DNA of 64,000 bases. Source: Micropterix aruncella. Its lineage: Eukaryota > Arthropoda > Insecta > Lepidoptera > Micropterigidae. The position numbers and the translations under genes are program-made. The stretch covers positions 789,854 to 853,853 of the forward strand of contig OX155972.1 of NCBI GenBank assembly GCA_944548615.1, written 5' to 3'. The notes below the pieces were generated by a model. It was not told where the DNA came from and searched no databases. It saw only the letters and a list, made by a program, of their open reading frames with translations. Of this stretch, positions 46,101-56,335 are shown in pieces; positions within the stretch are counted from its first letter, which is position 1, and every line of letters begins with the position of its first letter.

Positions 46101-46480
46101 CTGGCAGGTATGGTTATCCACAGATCCTCCGCACTCGATTGCCAGTCAGTTTGAACATAAGCATTGAGATGGGTTTTGATTGCGATGAGAACACCTCCAC
46201 CGAGGGTTTGACCTGTCGAATCGTAGTCTCGATCTCTTCGAAAACATGCATAACGAGAGTCGAAAAACTCGTTGTTGTAGATATTTTTCGTCAGCCACGT
46301 TTCAGTAATTAATAAGAAGTCATAGTCGTTAATTAGTATGTTATCACGAAACGTTGTGACTTTAGAGCGCAGTCCCCTTGTATTTTGGTAGTAACCTAAT
46401 AGAGAAGTGTTATGCCTGATCACAGTTGTTATTGAGTTGTTGCAATATGATAATGTACAAGTAAATAGGTGCACCATGAA
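43165..46480 (-). mobile_element. LINE (Jockey/CR1 group) with complete ORF2
   Basis: The 3' UTR is 43165-43561 and ends in (ATAAA)n on the minus strand at about 43180-43225. ORF2 is complete. No ORF1 (gag) can be read upstream of 46480; the 112-codon frame at 46748-46410 is hydrophobic and overlaps ORF2's start in another frame. The element is either 5' truncated near the ORF2 start or belongs to a family without ORF1. Confidence 0.85.
43562..46477 (-). CDS. LINE ORF2: endonuclease + reverse transcriptase, 971 aa
   Basis: APE-type endonuclease: YYQNTRGLRSK (Asn32), ITETWL (Glu59), GGGVLIAI, LVGDFNQGDISW (Asp175/Asn177) and PEDCHH (252-253). Reverse transcriptase: NYRPISKLCIFSKILEKL (539-556), TDFSKAFDKVNH (catalytic Asp609), GVPQGSILGPLL (665-676) and FADDM (both Asp, 697-698). 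Then LLDDKLQFINHI, YVRPHLEYCSQVWNP and an RT tail ending FRNLLKRAIFNT. All motifs are in one frame with no stop, and the length is normal for ORF2. The first Met (46477) is 29 residues before the endonuclease motif and could be the real start. It makes target-primed cDNA at a nick. Best candidate for an active enzyme here. Confidence 0.92.
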   Translation of the reverse strand: MVHLFTCTLSYCNNSITTVIRHNTSLLGYYQNTRGLRSKVTTFRDNILINDYDFLLITETWLTKNIYNNEFFDSRYACFRRDRDYDSTGQTLGGGVLIAIKTHLNAYVQTDWQSSAEDLWITIPASLGSRGKSLHVCCVYLPKDSNYAVHLEDFLRQLSFITTDNPNDNFLLVGDFNQGDISWSVSDDNWLTPTFKSPSHMGTLLIEEIAYSGLNQYNQICNTFGRYLDLAFSNCSLSIGEASESLVPEDCHHRSIEIDISLRHPTPPELCKRKVYKFHEGNYKLIQDELLAINWYSILFSGDIDCAVDIFYNILFELIDRHIPTKLVHASKYPQWYSSALIKVAREKEKYFHKFKRFKNPLDQSSYKLLRIRFKKMHKSCFNDYIYRVENSISSNPKVFWSFIKALKNSSTFPERTTYHGVVSDSKQDIVNSFSTYFKSVFETPVDSDLPDEIGPADISSITINAEIIHQIIKQLDLRKGAGPDRISPISVNRCGKSLAYPLSILFKRSLDEGIFPHEWKTAHITPVYKSGPKHDIENYRPISKLCIFSKILEKLVYAQLHAAVKTYISDSQHGFQSGRSTTSNLILFTETLLTNMDKRYQTDAIYTDFSKAFDKVNHPTLISKLLKIGIHGDLLRWLKSYISKRSQIVVAAGFKSNRELVTSGVPQGSILGPLLYTLYINDIDECFKHSKILLFADDMKAFMRISSIHDCLNFQEDLNRFSTYCKLNHLQLNVHKCHLVRFTRKRDMIKHQYQLFNIDIHSKSVTKDLGILLDDKLQFINHIDTITNKAFGMLGFILRTSKSLFNIHTIKTLYYAYVRPHLEYCSQVWNPSYAIHNNRIERIQTKFLKYLNYRFYLTLDNSYGINVHHSYNFTSLANRRMYHDLVFLHKILNNKLNCMDLVQLIHFRTPSRTTRQSSLFHISRCNNNYRKNSFLNRVCRVYDDRYASIDIFAESNIGFRNLLKRAIFNT

Positions 46481-47479
46481 GAATCACTGAAGTGGTCAAT
46501 TGATTAGCAACGAGATCATATAGTAGGAAAATGTGTGGATGATAATATGTTAAATAAATTAGGACAAATGGTATAAGAAACATGACTGAAGATATATAAT
46601 GACGGTATAGATTAGATTTGTAATATTTTTTGGATTGTTTATTACGGGCAAGACAGACACACAAGTAACCCAATGTTGCATACCTTGAATGTGATGAAAC
46701 GATATGGACACACAGATCGTACTGATTAAAAACGACTGCTTCTGACATGGTGAGACAAACGATAGGTTTGTTTTCCCGTGTACAAATATATCGAAATTAT
46801 TGAATTACATGTTTTTCTGCCGTCTTTTGCCTTTCTATTTCATGTTTTCTATTAACGGGCACATCGTGGACATAAACAAGAAGGATTAAAGATATATCAA
46901 ATATTTTTCAATGGTATATTTTCACAATTATATTTCACAACAAAAGTAACTAAAAAGTGGTCATTACTTTTTTCCAGTGGAATCTGACTTGTAGGATTCG
47001 CAGGAAAATTATATAATACATCGCACTATTATCGTATTTCGTTGCCCAGTATGCGCACGTAATATATTTCCTGAAAAACTGAAACTGCTGTTTTAAGAGT
47101 TGGTTAGTGTAAATTCAAAACTGTATTATTTCTATGTAAAGGTTTTTAAAAAGAATACAGAAATTTTCCGTGTTGTATTGTTTGTCGTTTTCCCTATCCC
47201 CGATCAGTTCGGTTTGTCCTACATATTGTCGTTTAGTAGAAGCCAAATTTCAGAAAATGACAATTAACGTTTATAGTAGCCTGTGGCAATTTCAAATAGG
47301 TAGGTACCACTAGCCGATGTCCAAGATGATTTTGTCCAAGATTAATCTGTTTGGACCCCCATGCATATTTATCAGCAAATAAAATATTTCATTAAATAAA
47401 GTCATGCAGTAACACGGGCAAAGAAGCTGGTATAAACTAGTATTTAAATTAGACTTCACTGACTGACGACCCGGGAAAT
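46481..47479. other. AT-rich interval, nothing assigned
   Basis: No ORF1-like zinc-finger protein and no recognisable repeat edge. Bases 46860-47470 are featureless. Confidence 0.3.
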
Positions 47480-48065
47480 CTGAGATAAGAGAGTTCTCGG
47501 TTTGCTCTTTAGAATCTCGGAGAGAGGCGCAACGAGATATCGCATAAGTAGGTTCAATGCTTTATCAGCTCACGGACGCCCTCTGAGATCTCAAGACATC
47601 CTACTGCTCTCGATCCCTTGTCACGGTAATGATTTCGACTAGCACTGCTTCTCCGTACATGGAACCCATCTTTGGAATGCTTTAAGTACACATGTAAGTA
47701 AAAAATTGAGTTTGTATTGCTTTAAATGCAGGCTGAAAGAACATTTTAATTCGCGCTTATAAATCCCCTCTCTCTCTCTCTCTGTCCCCCCCCCCCCCAT
47801 ACTCTGCGTCATTATAGGTTTATTGCTTTTATTTAAAACAAGCCAAGAAAATTTAACCTTGTCTGTTACATTATTAACATTATTATGTTAGATTCATTTG
47901 GATACAAGCTCCCTTTAAAATAGATTTCAGTAACAGTTTTACATTATTTATACTGCCAAACATATTCTCTCATTACTTTAAGTTTAGTTTGTAAGATAAT
48001 GCTGCAACGCAATAAGCTCGCCGATTTGTTTCGTCAAATAAAGCGTTTTATTTTTATTGCCATTA
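47480..48065 (+). pseudogene. LINE 3' fragment with GCAATAAGCTCGCC-type UTR
   Basis: Around 47565-47755 one reads FALSAHGRPLRSQDIL, FSVHGTHLWNALSTH and FKCRLKEHFNSRL, an RT C-terminus. Then come a CT/C-rich run (47770-47800) and a 3' UTR with ACGCAATAAGCTCGCC and AAATAAAGCG. A related 3' UTR lies at 51290-51550. Confidence 0.65.
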
Positions 48066-48369
48066 TAATTTAATTATAAATCAAAATTATAAAACGTTTG
48101 CAACATCACCGCGAGCCCTGTCGCAATGTCGGCGTACCCAGAATGGAACTACTCCCAAAATGGAAGCAGACGCGGCGAATATAGTTTTCTCCCTCCAACA
48201 TTCCAACTTTGTGACTTCTGCCCTCTCGTTCTAACACTGATAGATTTAGAACTCCACGTGGGACCTACGGTTCGCCGGCAATATGACGTTTACGAGAACA
48301 GGGAATGACAAGGTGTTTGACTTGTATAATTTTGATTTTAATTTTAAAATTAAAATTAAATAAAATTCA
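48066..48369. other. Unassigned interval with a 60-codon ORF
   Basis: The plus-strand frame 48126-48308 (MSAYPEWNYSQNGSRRGEYS...) has no recognised domain. No promoter or splice context supports it. Confidence 0.25.
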
Positions 48370-49900
48370 GTGCGTTTCTTAAAAAAATGCAATTAATCGT
48401 CGAGCTGACATTTTAAGATTCAATATATTTATATGCTTTTTCAAAAATATTTTGCCGTGGCTATCTCTGAAAATGAATCCCGGTATCATCCGCGTACTTA
48501 ATAGTTTTACTGGACAGTATCGATTGCTTTGTTCTTTATCGCTCAGATTATTTATGTACTTTAGGAAAAGCATAGGCCTAAATAGACTGCCTTGTAGTAT
48601 GCCATTATTCATGTTCCGTGTACAATTATTTATTTTTCCAATGTTCACTACTTGGCTTTAAAAGCTCTACAACTATTGTCAACTACAACGGGCGAAGCCA
48701 TCACCTCAAGAAGTTTTAACGTTTAGTCGTTCTATCTCCCTGGAGTGAGCGCAGGAGACTTGGACAACACAGTCCACCGTCAAGCTCCGCCACATTCCCT
48801 AAGAGGCTAACGCCTTAACCGCGAGATAGCCAGGAGCGTTACCCAGCAGGATTACACTCACGCCCTTACTCCAGTCTCTCGATTGGTTTCGAGTTAGAGG
48901 TCGCTTGCGCGGTCCTCTCCCTTACGAAGCGGTGAAACGGTGTAAACCGAATCTATCGCGGACCACGGCATCCTTTGCCCGGCTGTTCACCCAGGATCGG
49001 GTAGCCGATGTCCGTTTCAAGAGCAGTCGTCGTAAGGTCCGCAACCACCCCCGCTCTGTATGAAACAGTACTGCTTCCAGACTCCCCCGACTGTTAGTAA
49101 GAGTGCACAGTCGATTGGCTTACGCCGCACGGTGCGCAGACCGTCCAGGAGCGCCAGAAGGTTGATTCCCAGGGGAAAATAACCATAGGGTCAGAGTCCT
49201 ACCCAGGCTCGCACTTCATGCGTGGAGGCCGTCGGATAGGTGTTGACCCGTGAGTGTGGCCAACCCTGAACAGAATAAGTCTTCGTGGCCAACTCAGCAA
49301 GGGCCCATTAAAGCTTCCTTCAAAGCTCTGTCCTTCATGCCACTCCCTTGTAGGCGTAAAATTAATTTGTTATGAGGGACTGAGTCGAATGCTTTATCCA
49401 TATCCAAAACACCTGCCAGACCTTTATCACCCTTATCTTTGCGATGTGCCACGGTCTCGGTGAGCTGGGAAATAGCATCCGACGTACCTAGTTCCTTACG
49501 AAACAAACTGTATTTTTGAGACGAACTCTTTGGAATTCAAAACCTCTTTTAACTTTTTTTTATAACCTTTTCAATAATTTTAAAGGATGTGTTAAGCGAA
49601 GAAATCGGCGCATAATTCTGTATAGCTGGATGACAACTGTCTTTATGGATTAAAATGACCATTACACATTTTTTAAATTATTTGAAAGAACTCTTTACTC
49701 ATAACTACTCCATCTAAACCCGCAGATGATTTATGTTTTAGGATTTTAATTATAGCTCTGACTTCCTCGTCTGCATTTGGAGTCAGTGCGAAGTTATCGT
49801 CGTCGGCTGTCAGAATCTTATATCAAGCTCTATTTTTGGCGTATCTGTTTTTTCCCGAGTTAAGATCCAACAATATGTTGGATCAATACCAATATGTTGG
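48370..49900 (-). pseudogene. LINE RT pseudogene split by an R674 copy
   Basis: From the right: ADEEVRAIIKILKHKSSAGL (about 49790-49720), frame breaks, and GTSDAISQLTETVAHRKDKG plus VLDMDKAFDSVPHNK at 49490-49370. R674 interrupts (48669-49321). The RT then resumes with QVVNIGKINNCTRN and ILQGSLFRPMLFLKYINNL (48650-48560). The decayed PQGS block (LQGSLFRP) and later stops show it is dead. Confidence 0.75.
48669..49321 (-). repeat. R674 copy inside the RT pseudogene
   Basis: It begins ACAACTATTGTCAACTAC (sense 3' end) and reaches GGGCCCATTAAAGCTTCC. AAAGCTCT on both sides (48661-48668, 49322-49329) is the target duplication, 8 bp. Internal site preserved as ACTGTTAGTAAGAG, slightly changed. 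Confidence 0.85.
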
Positions 49901-51185
49901 ATCAATAATGAATAAATACCTCTCCGTTGAAATTAATAATAAATAGTAAAACCCAATAAGCAATAACTCTCATGGCTAAAAATAAATTTCGCATATGTAA
50001 AGAAAAGAGGTGAATGATTTTTGAATTTTACCGATTATTAACTTTTTTTCTATGGACTGGTACTTTATTTTTTTCCTTAGGACAGAAATGAATTCGGAAT
50101 CTTTGAATTATACGAAAACGACATCCCACTTGTCCTAGTATCTATAGCTATGGAGATGTGAAGTTCAAAGTGAAGTCTCCTCCAGCCACCCGTGCGGTGG
50201 CTCCCGATGGCTACCGGGATAAATTTGCCAAGAAACACGTAACAACTCTGCCAAGTTTGGGCCTTTGATCACAGATTTTTTTATTACTACCAAAAAAATA
50301 AGTTTTCGCTTTGATTGCAAACAATAGACTTGGCTCACGTTGATAATTACGCAAGTGTAGCTGACTTCGCTTACGAATGATTTTCTTGAGGTTATAGATA
50401 GATTTTTTGACGTGACAACGTCTTATAAATCGATGGAGCCTGCTGCACGCACGAAAAAACATGACCCATGCAGCGTTACCTCGCTCTGAGGCGTTCCATT
50501 TATTATATTTATTATTCAATATAAATGCTGCCATCTACCGGTTGCGACAAGAATTATTTACTAACCTCAGTCTAAAATAGTACGAATGAAAATCACTAGA
50601 TTGATTTAAATTCTTGACATAATTTTATATGTATTCTTGATATACGGAATGTTATAACTGAATGGACAATTTTCTTGTGGGTACAACGAAGTGCAACGAA
50701 GTAAGCATCTTTTATTTAAAAAAAATAAAAAAGTATGAAAAGCTATCATTACGATGCGCTATCTAGCGGTTGGTAAAATGTCGCTGATATTGTTTATTTA
50801 CGACGTATTACCTACCGCTAGATGGCGCATCGTGCTCAAACGCTTTTCAAACCGTTATTTAACAGTTTGAGATTTCAAACTTTCAAATTAAAAAAAACAA
50901 TAAACTTTAAACAATAAACAATGTTGTAGTCAAATCGGTGAGTATAAAAGCATATATTTTTGGGTGTTTGTAATAAACAATATCAGAATCTTAAATGAAA
51001 CTGCTTCAAATGCAACTATTCCATCAGTATTTTCTTATGACGTTGTCACGTTCAACCGACTTTGCAGACAACCGATTTTTTTATTGCGCATTTTAATACA
51101 AAATAGACGGACTTATTACTTAAGTTAATATTTCTTAGAGCCAACCTTCAGGGAAGTGAAAATATTTAAGTGCTAGTAGAGTAAA
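49901..51185. other. Interval with a basic 107-codon ORF and a 26-bp palindrome
   Basis: The minus frame 50534-50211 is lysine/arginine-rich (RCHVKKSIYNLKKIIRKRSQ), with no known domain and no context. GACGTGACAACGTC at 50409 recurs inverted as GACGTTGTCACGTT at 51040, so the interval 50405-51055 may be one foldback or inverted-repeat element. A palindrome lies at 50751-50833. Confidence 0.35.
50751..50833. repeat. Imperfect 26-bp inverted repeat
   Basis: ACGATGCGCTATCTAGCGGT (50751 onward) pairs with CTACCGCTAGATGGCGCATCGT ending at 50833, with two mismatches over 26 bp and a 31-base spacer. Confidence 0.75.
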
Positions 51186-51289
51186 AAAAGACAAAAACTT
51201 AATAAATAACTAAAAATAATCAAATAACAAAATGCCAAGTTTTTATAAATGTAATAAAGATTTAGAGAATATTTCGTAGTCTCTTTCTT

Positions 51290-51550
51290 ACGTCATTATA
51301 GGTTTACTGACTTACAATTTTTTAATGAATGTTTCATTTCTGTTGGATTTTAATATTAGATACATTCGATACGAGCTATTTTTCTGAGTATATTCGTAAT
51401 ATTCTTATTGTATTTGTACCGCAAAACATGTTCCCCATTAGGTTAAGGTTAGGATAGGTGTAAGATACTTTAATTTGCAGTGTAACGCAATTTGCTCGGT
51501 CGCTCAGCACAATTTGTTTCGTTAAATAAAGCATTTATATTACCGTAATC
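51290..51550 (+). mobile_element. LINE 3' UTR fragment, relative of 47480-48065
   Basis: ACGTCATTATAGGTTTA, GTAACGCAAT..GCTCGG, TTTGTTTCGTTAAATAAAGC parallel the 3' UTR at 47805-48050. No coding part is left. Confidence 0.6.
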
Positions 51551-51589
51551 GGAGACTATTGCGGTGGTTTTATATTATAAATAAGATAA

Positions 51590-52510
51590 AAAGGAATTTA
51601 CAGCGTGAAGCTTGTATCACTTGATATTTCGGTGATGTTGTAACCACTGTTGTCCAGGGTAGGCGGACAACTAGGGTTGTCGACTACAGCGGGCGAGCCC
51701 GTCACCTCAGGAAGTTTTAACGATTAGTCGTTCTATCTCCCTGGAGTGAGCGTAGAAGACTTGGACCAAACAGTCCACCGTCTAGCTCCGCCACAAACCC
51801 GTAAGAGGCCAACGCCTTAACCGCGAGATAGGCAGGAGTGTTACCCGGCGAGCCTACACTCACACCCTTACTTCCAATCGTGACCAGATTACTCCAGTCT
51901 CTTGATTGGTTACGAGTTCGAGGTCGCTTGCGCGGTCCTCTCCCTTACGAAGCGGTGAAACGGTGTATTCCGAATCTATCGCGGACCAAAAGCGTCCTTT
52001 GCCCGGCTGTTCACCCAGGATCGGGTAGCCGATGGTCTTTTCGAGAGCAGTCGCCTTAAGGTCCGCAAACACCCCCGCTCTATAAGAATCAGTACTGCTT
52101 CCAGGCTCCCTCGACTGTTAGTCAGAGTGCACAGTCGATTGGATTACGCCGCACGGTGCGCAGACCGTCCAGGAGCGCCAGAAGGTTGATTCCCAGGGGA
52201 AACTAACCATAAGGCCAGAGTCCTACCCAGGCTCGCATTTCATGCGTGTAGGCCGTCGGATAGGTGTTGACCCGTGAGTGTGACCAACCCTGAACTGAAT
52301 TGGTCTTCGTGGCCAACTCAGCAAGGGCCCAGGGTAGGCGGACAGTTGACATTATAAATAAAAACGAAGTTAGAGCGTGCAGTTTGTAAAACCCGACGTA
52401 TTGGCGGTGTTGCAACCGCTGCTGTCCAGGGTAGACTGCCCTTAGTAACGGCAGTTGCAACATCGTCGAAACGTCGGGTGTTACAAACTTCACGTGGTAA
52501 TTTTCGTCCT
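51590..52510. repeat. Tandem/inverted-repeat element with GAAACGTCGG core, split by R674
   Basis: Units ...GTTGTAACCACTGTTGTCCAGGGTA (51635-51660) and GTTGCAACCGCTGCTGTCCAGGGTA (about 52408-52432) are in tandem. TTGCAACATCGTCGAAACGTCGGGT..TACAAACTTCACG (52455-52495) is the inverted partner. The same block occurs at 18765-18845. Tandem pseudo-LTR-like ends recall Penelope-like elements, but no RT or GIY-YIG sequence is present. Confidence 0.45.
51670..52330 (-). repeat. R674 copy inside the inverted-repeat element
   Basis: It starts ACTAGGGTTGTCGACTAC and ends AGCAAGGGCCC, about 10 bp short of the full 5' end. AGGGTAGGCGGACA on both sides (51656-51669, 52331-52344) is an exact target duplication of at least 14 bp. 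Confidence 0.9.
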
Positions 52511-53411
52511 ATTTATATATTTTTAATTATTATTATTAACAATAATAATAACAATAGGCAAACCGGTTGTCGGTCCTATTCATTGACGAGAATGCAAGGT
52601 GTGGTTCAATTTTGCTTGTGTCATACTGTTGAAGTATTTCTGGCTCGCCGCTCACAACCCACAGCTGGGTGACGTATAGCGAGGGGCAGACCAGCAGCGT
52701 TACGAGAGAGTTAATAATAATTAGGAAACACGCCGAATACTTTACCATATATGGGCATTAAGGACTGCATTTTCGGAACATGGCCGCAGCCGCAAGGGGG
52801 GGGGGGCGGGGAGTGTTTACCCTGCTCCCGTCAATAACAAAAATTATAGTTTTAACGTTCTGGTCTGGGATTTTGAAATAATCGTTTTTTTCCTTTGCAT
52901 ATTTTCAAAGTTTAGAACTTTAGGAATATGCCCTCTAAAGGATTTTTCAAAATTCTAATTATTTTTGGAGTTACAGCGACTTTTATGCCGTGGCAAATAA
53001 ACCGCTCGTGCCGGAACAAATCGATCAATAGCCCTTGTACTATAATGTAATCTCTGACTTCATGATTATGAAGCTAGAACAGCTCGCTTACCTGTAAAAA
53101 CTTCAGAAAATGTTAATAAATTTGAAACTAATAAATAAATAAATAAATAAATAAATTTGAAGTGGAACCAAATGTGAGAATTATGTACGATAAGTATGTA
53201 ACTTATTTTGCACCCTTTGCAGACAGGACCACTTCAATGTTGTCAGTTTTGAAAAAATATTTGTAGTTTGGAAGAAATTAAAATGGAGAGGTGTCTGCTC
53301 CATCTCTCCTAAATCGTGAGGACAGACGGTTTACCCCCTCACGCTATAGGCATAAACGTTCATCAAAAATTTGGAGGCTATATAGCCGCTTTGAGAACAT
53401 GCAAGTACATT
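52511..53411. other. Unassigned interval with G-run and AAAT repeat
   Basis: The 70-codon minus frame 52748-52536 starts with a hydrophobic stretch and has no known match. A G-run lies at 52797-52816 and (AAAT)n at about 53130-53155. Bases 53200-53300 resemble 54250-54400. Confidence 0.3.
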
Positions 53412-54117
53412 TTTTCAATTTTCAATTTATTTTCCAAAAAAAATCTTAACAGATTGTAGATACTTAATATTTAGGTACATTTAAATTACAGTCTATTAGT
53501 CCGTTTTTACAATATTTAAATTTATCACCACGTACATACAGTTACTTCATTATTGCTTTTAGGGCATCAAAATCATTTTTAAGATTTATTTACTAAAACA
53601 ACAAATTAAAATAATCGATAAAAATAATCAAGAAACTAAAATCAGAAAAAGTCAGAATAATTAAAAAATGCTACTTAAAATTGTCAAAAAAATGGCCAAA
53701 AAATTTGAAAAATTATTTAAAATTAACAAACTCATCGATCGAGTAAAAAGCTTTGTCTAATAAGAATTCTTTAAGTAACTTTTTGAATAAGCTTTCCACT
53801 TGAATTGTTTTTAAACTTTCCGGTAGCCTGTTAAAGTAATATGGCCCGGAGTATTTTGCGTCTTGCCTTGCTGTGTTTAGTTTAATACATGGTATAAAAA
53901 TGTTTAATTTATTTCTTGTATTTTTAGTAGGTATGTGTATCTGAAAACTTTTTATAATGTGTTTCTTTATTCTTAAAAAACTCAGTCAGTAACTTAAAGA
54001 GATAGAGTGAGGTTAAGGTGAGGATTCTTAGCCTTTTAAAAATGGGTCGACACGACTCTTCCCTTTTCACCTTTGCAATTATTCGCACTGATCTCTTTTG
54101 GAGTATAAATATGGGTA
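53412..54117 (-). mobile_element. LINE 3' fragment, inverted twin of 57290-58012
   Basis: The reverse complement of this segment matches 57290-58012 with only a few mismatches per hundred bases, including the RT tail (YYFNRLP ... FYSIDEFVNF equivalent) and the 3' UTR to the A-rich tail. 5' truncated at TATAAATATGGGTAC. The 159-codon plus frame at 54018-54497 crosses its edge and is spurious. Confidence 0.8.
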
Positions 54118-55589
54118 CAGTGATGCTAGTTTTAAGAATAGAAATTCAATATTCGCTACATACCTACCTTCATTATGACTGCAAACGTAGAAAAAAAAAC
54201 TTACAGTGTGAAAAGATTTTTCTCAATTTTTCTAAAAAACAAAACAAAATACGGCCGTCTTATTTTGTACAATTTGCAGCTGCTTCGATAGGACCATTTC
54301 ATTGTTGCCAGTTTTTAAAAAAAGAACTTGAGTTTGGGAGAAATTTAGGTGGTCCGTCTCTCCCGCTGGTCCATCTCTCCCGAAATTACCATACTAAATT
54401 TAAAAAAATTAAGTTTGTTCTACAATGTTTCAAACCGCTGCTAGTGAGCGGTCAGAAATGGTCGATTTTTGTCGCATTTTTTAAAACTTTACTGTAAAGA
54501 TCGCCTAAAACCTTTAATTTTAAATCTGTGCCTATTTACTTAATCTGTTTATAGCGAATTGCGGCAAGCCCCCCCCCCCCCTAATCTCCGTTGACATGGT
54601 ACCTCATTGACGTTTGGCCATTTATATTGCAAAACCAGCCTACTGTTGAGCGCGCTCTACCAGGCGGTTTGAAACATCGTAGATTATAGAATTGTATGTA
54701 CTTATTCGTAAATTATTCTGTATAGATTAGTCATTACCATAAACAATAAATAGTTCGTGAGTTATAAGCGATAAACTAAAATTGGTGCATATTTTAGCCC
54801 TTTTTCGCGGTTTCCGAAGCTTTGTAGCTCACCTCTGGCGAGGTGGCAAAGTTAAAAAAAAGCGGATTCAACGACCAAAAATAAAACCGTTGAGAAAACA
54901 CTTGCGGATTTTTTTCCTGGAAACGTCAAGTTTAGATCTCATATGCTTGAACTAACATAATAGTTCTTCCAAACGAATCCTGTTACTTTTTCGATAATTG
55001 GTCTGAAATTGCACCCCTGCAGTAAATCGTGTTGTCCCCCTTTTGGCAAAATTGTTAGGGCTAAACAGTGGTCGTATAACGTGTGCTTATTGCGTGGGGG
55101 TTCGTGGGGGGCGGGGGTCTCGAGGGACGCTCATTATGTCCAGGGGGGATGTCCACCCTCTAAATGGGTAAACCCATAAACGATTATTTGCTGCCCCCGT
55201 GAGAAAACGGTACTGATTTCATCAAAATTAGTCAGTTTGTGTGAAAGGGTGGATAATTGGCTTAGTTTCTATATCAGAGATATTATGTCATGTTGCAAAG
55301 TATGTTATCTTAACAAAATTGGGTAGGTAATTTTGCTTTATGTGCACCTTTGATATGTAACATAAATACTTTAATAATAAAATACCGTAAATATTAATAC
55401 TTAATTACATACAAACTAAATACCTTATACCAACGGTTACCAAACTATCAGAACGAGGCGCAATTGCAGGTTTAGTATTTTGACCCTTCGCCCAAAAATA
55501 TTTGTGTAATACATTTACATGCACACACAATTTACACACCCTTACATCTACACAAATATAAATACCTAATGTAAAGAAGAGTGAATCCT
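54118..55589. other. Unassigned interval with C-run and G-rich motif
   Basis: C-run at 54570-54582. A four-run G motif lies at 55096-55126. No gene. Bases 54250-54400 resemble 53200-53300, so an older repeat flanks the LINE at 53412-54117. Confidence 0.3.
55096..55126 (+). other. Potential G-quadruplex motif
   Basis: Four G runs of 5, 6, 5 and 3 with loops of 5, 1 and 6 bases satisfy the common G4 pattern. Whether it folds or matters is unknown. Confidence 0.5.
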
Positions 55590-56335
55590 CATCTGCTCTG
55601 ACAGCAGAGCAGCACTGGACGCTCTGGCTAAAGCCACCACAGAATCTTCTGTGGTCTGGGACTGCATGCAGGAGCTCAACAAATTGGAAAAATCCAACAA
55701 AATCACCCTAATATGGATACCGGGTCACCAAGGCATACCCGGAAACGAAGAGGCCGACAGACTGGCAAAACTGGGCACACTGGATTGCCCAGTGGAGCCA
55801 GCTGTAGGGGTCCCCTTCGCTACAGGTAAGAAAATCATCAGGGACGGCTTGGAGCAGGAACATCGGGCTTCCTGGAAACAGAGTCAGGGATGTCGCCAGG
55901 CAAAAGCCATGATGGAGTAACCACTACAGAAGAAAACCAAGGCCCTACTTGACATGAGCAAGAAGAACCTTAGAACCACTATCGGTCTCCTCACCGGACA
56001 CACGACCCTTAGAGCTCATCTATTCAACCTTGGTTTGACTGAGAGCAAGGATTGTCGAATATGCGGCGAGGAACCTGAAGACAGCATACACATTGTTGGT
56101 CGCTGTCCAGGGCTCGCCGCCAAAAGACACAGTTTACTGGGACGAGCCTTTCTCGAACCCAGCGATCTGCCCAACTTGAAGGTCAGTGACCTGCTTGGAC
56201 TGGTAAGAAGTACCGGGCTACTAGCTGACCACTGACCTAATCACACAGTGGGTAGTTACAAAAGACCTTACAGATCTAGGTGACATCAAGGGCTGGAAAC
56301 AAGCCCCCCACTCCATCTACTACTACTACTACTAG
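55590..56335 (+). pseudogene. LINE RNase H and zinc-finger tail, one nonsense codon
   Basis: The frame from 55591 begins in RNase H at ICSDSRAALDALAK (catalytic Asp). It continues WIPGHQGIPGNEEADRLAK (His and final Asp present), then TAA at 55918-55920. The same frame resumes PLQKKTKALLDMSKKN ... TGHTTLRAHLFNLGL, and CRICGEEPEDSIHIVGRCP, a CCHC finger, stopping after LLADH. The 3' end carries a (CTA)n tail at about 56316-56334. Presence of RNase H separates it from the Jockey/CR1 copies and points to the I/LOA/R1 side. 5' truncated. Confidence 0.85.

Noticed and set aside
46410..46748. 112-codon ORF upstream of the intact ORF2, candidate ORF1
   Set aside because: Hydrophobic, no zinc knuckle, and its 3' part overlaps ORF2 in another frame. 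Not ORF1-like.
50211..50534. Basic 107-codon ORF as a host gene
   Set aside because: No domain, no splice or promoter context, and it overlaps a possible foldback element. Left unassigned.
52446..52500. Active hammerhead ribozyme at the GAAACGTCGG block
   Set aside because: The GAAA half is present but no CUGANGA half could be found at proper spacing.
54018..54497. 159-codon plus-strand ORF
   Set aside because: Its first part is antisense LINE sequence and the rest has no family likeness; it crosses the LINE edge at 54117.
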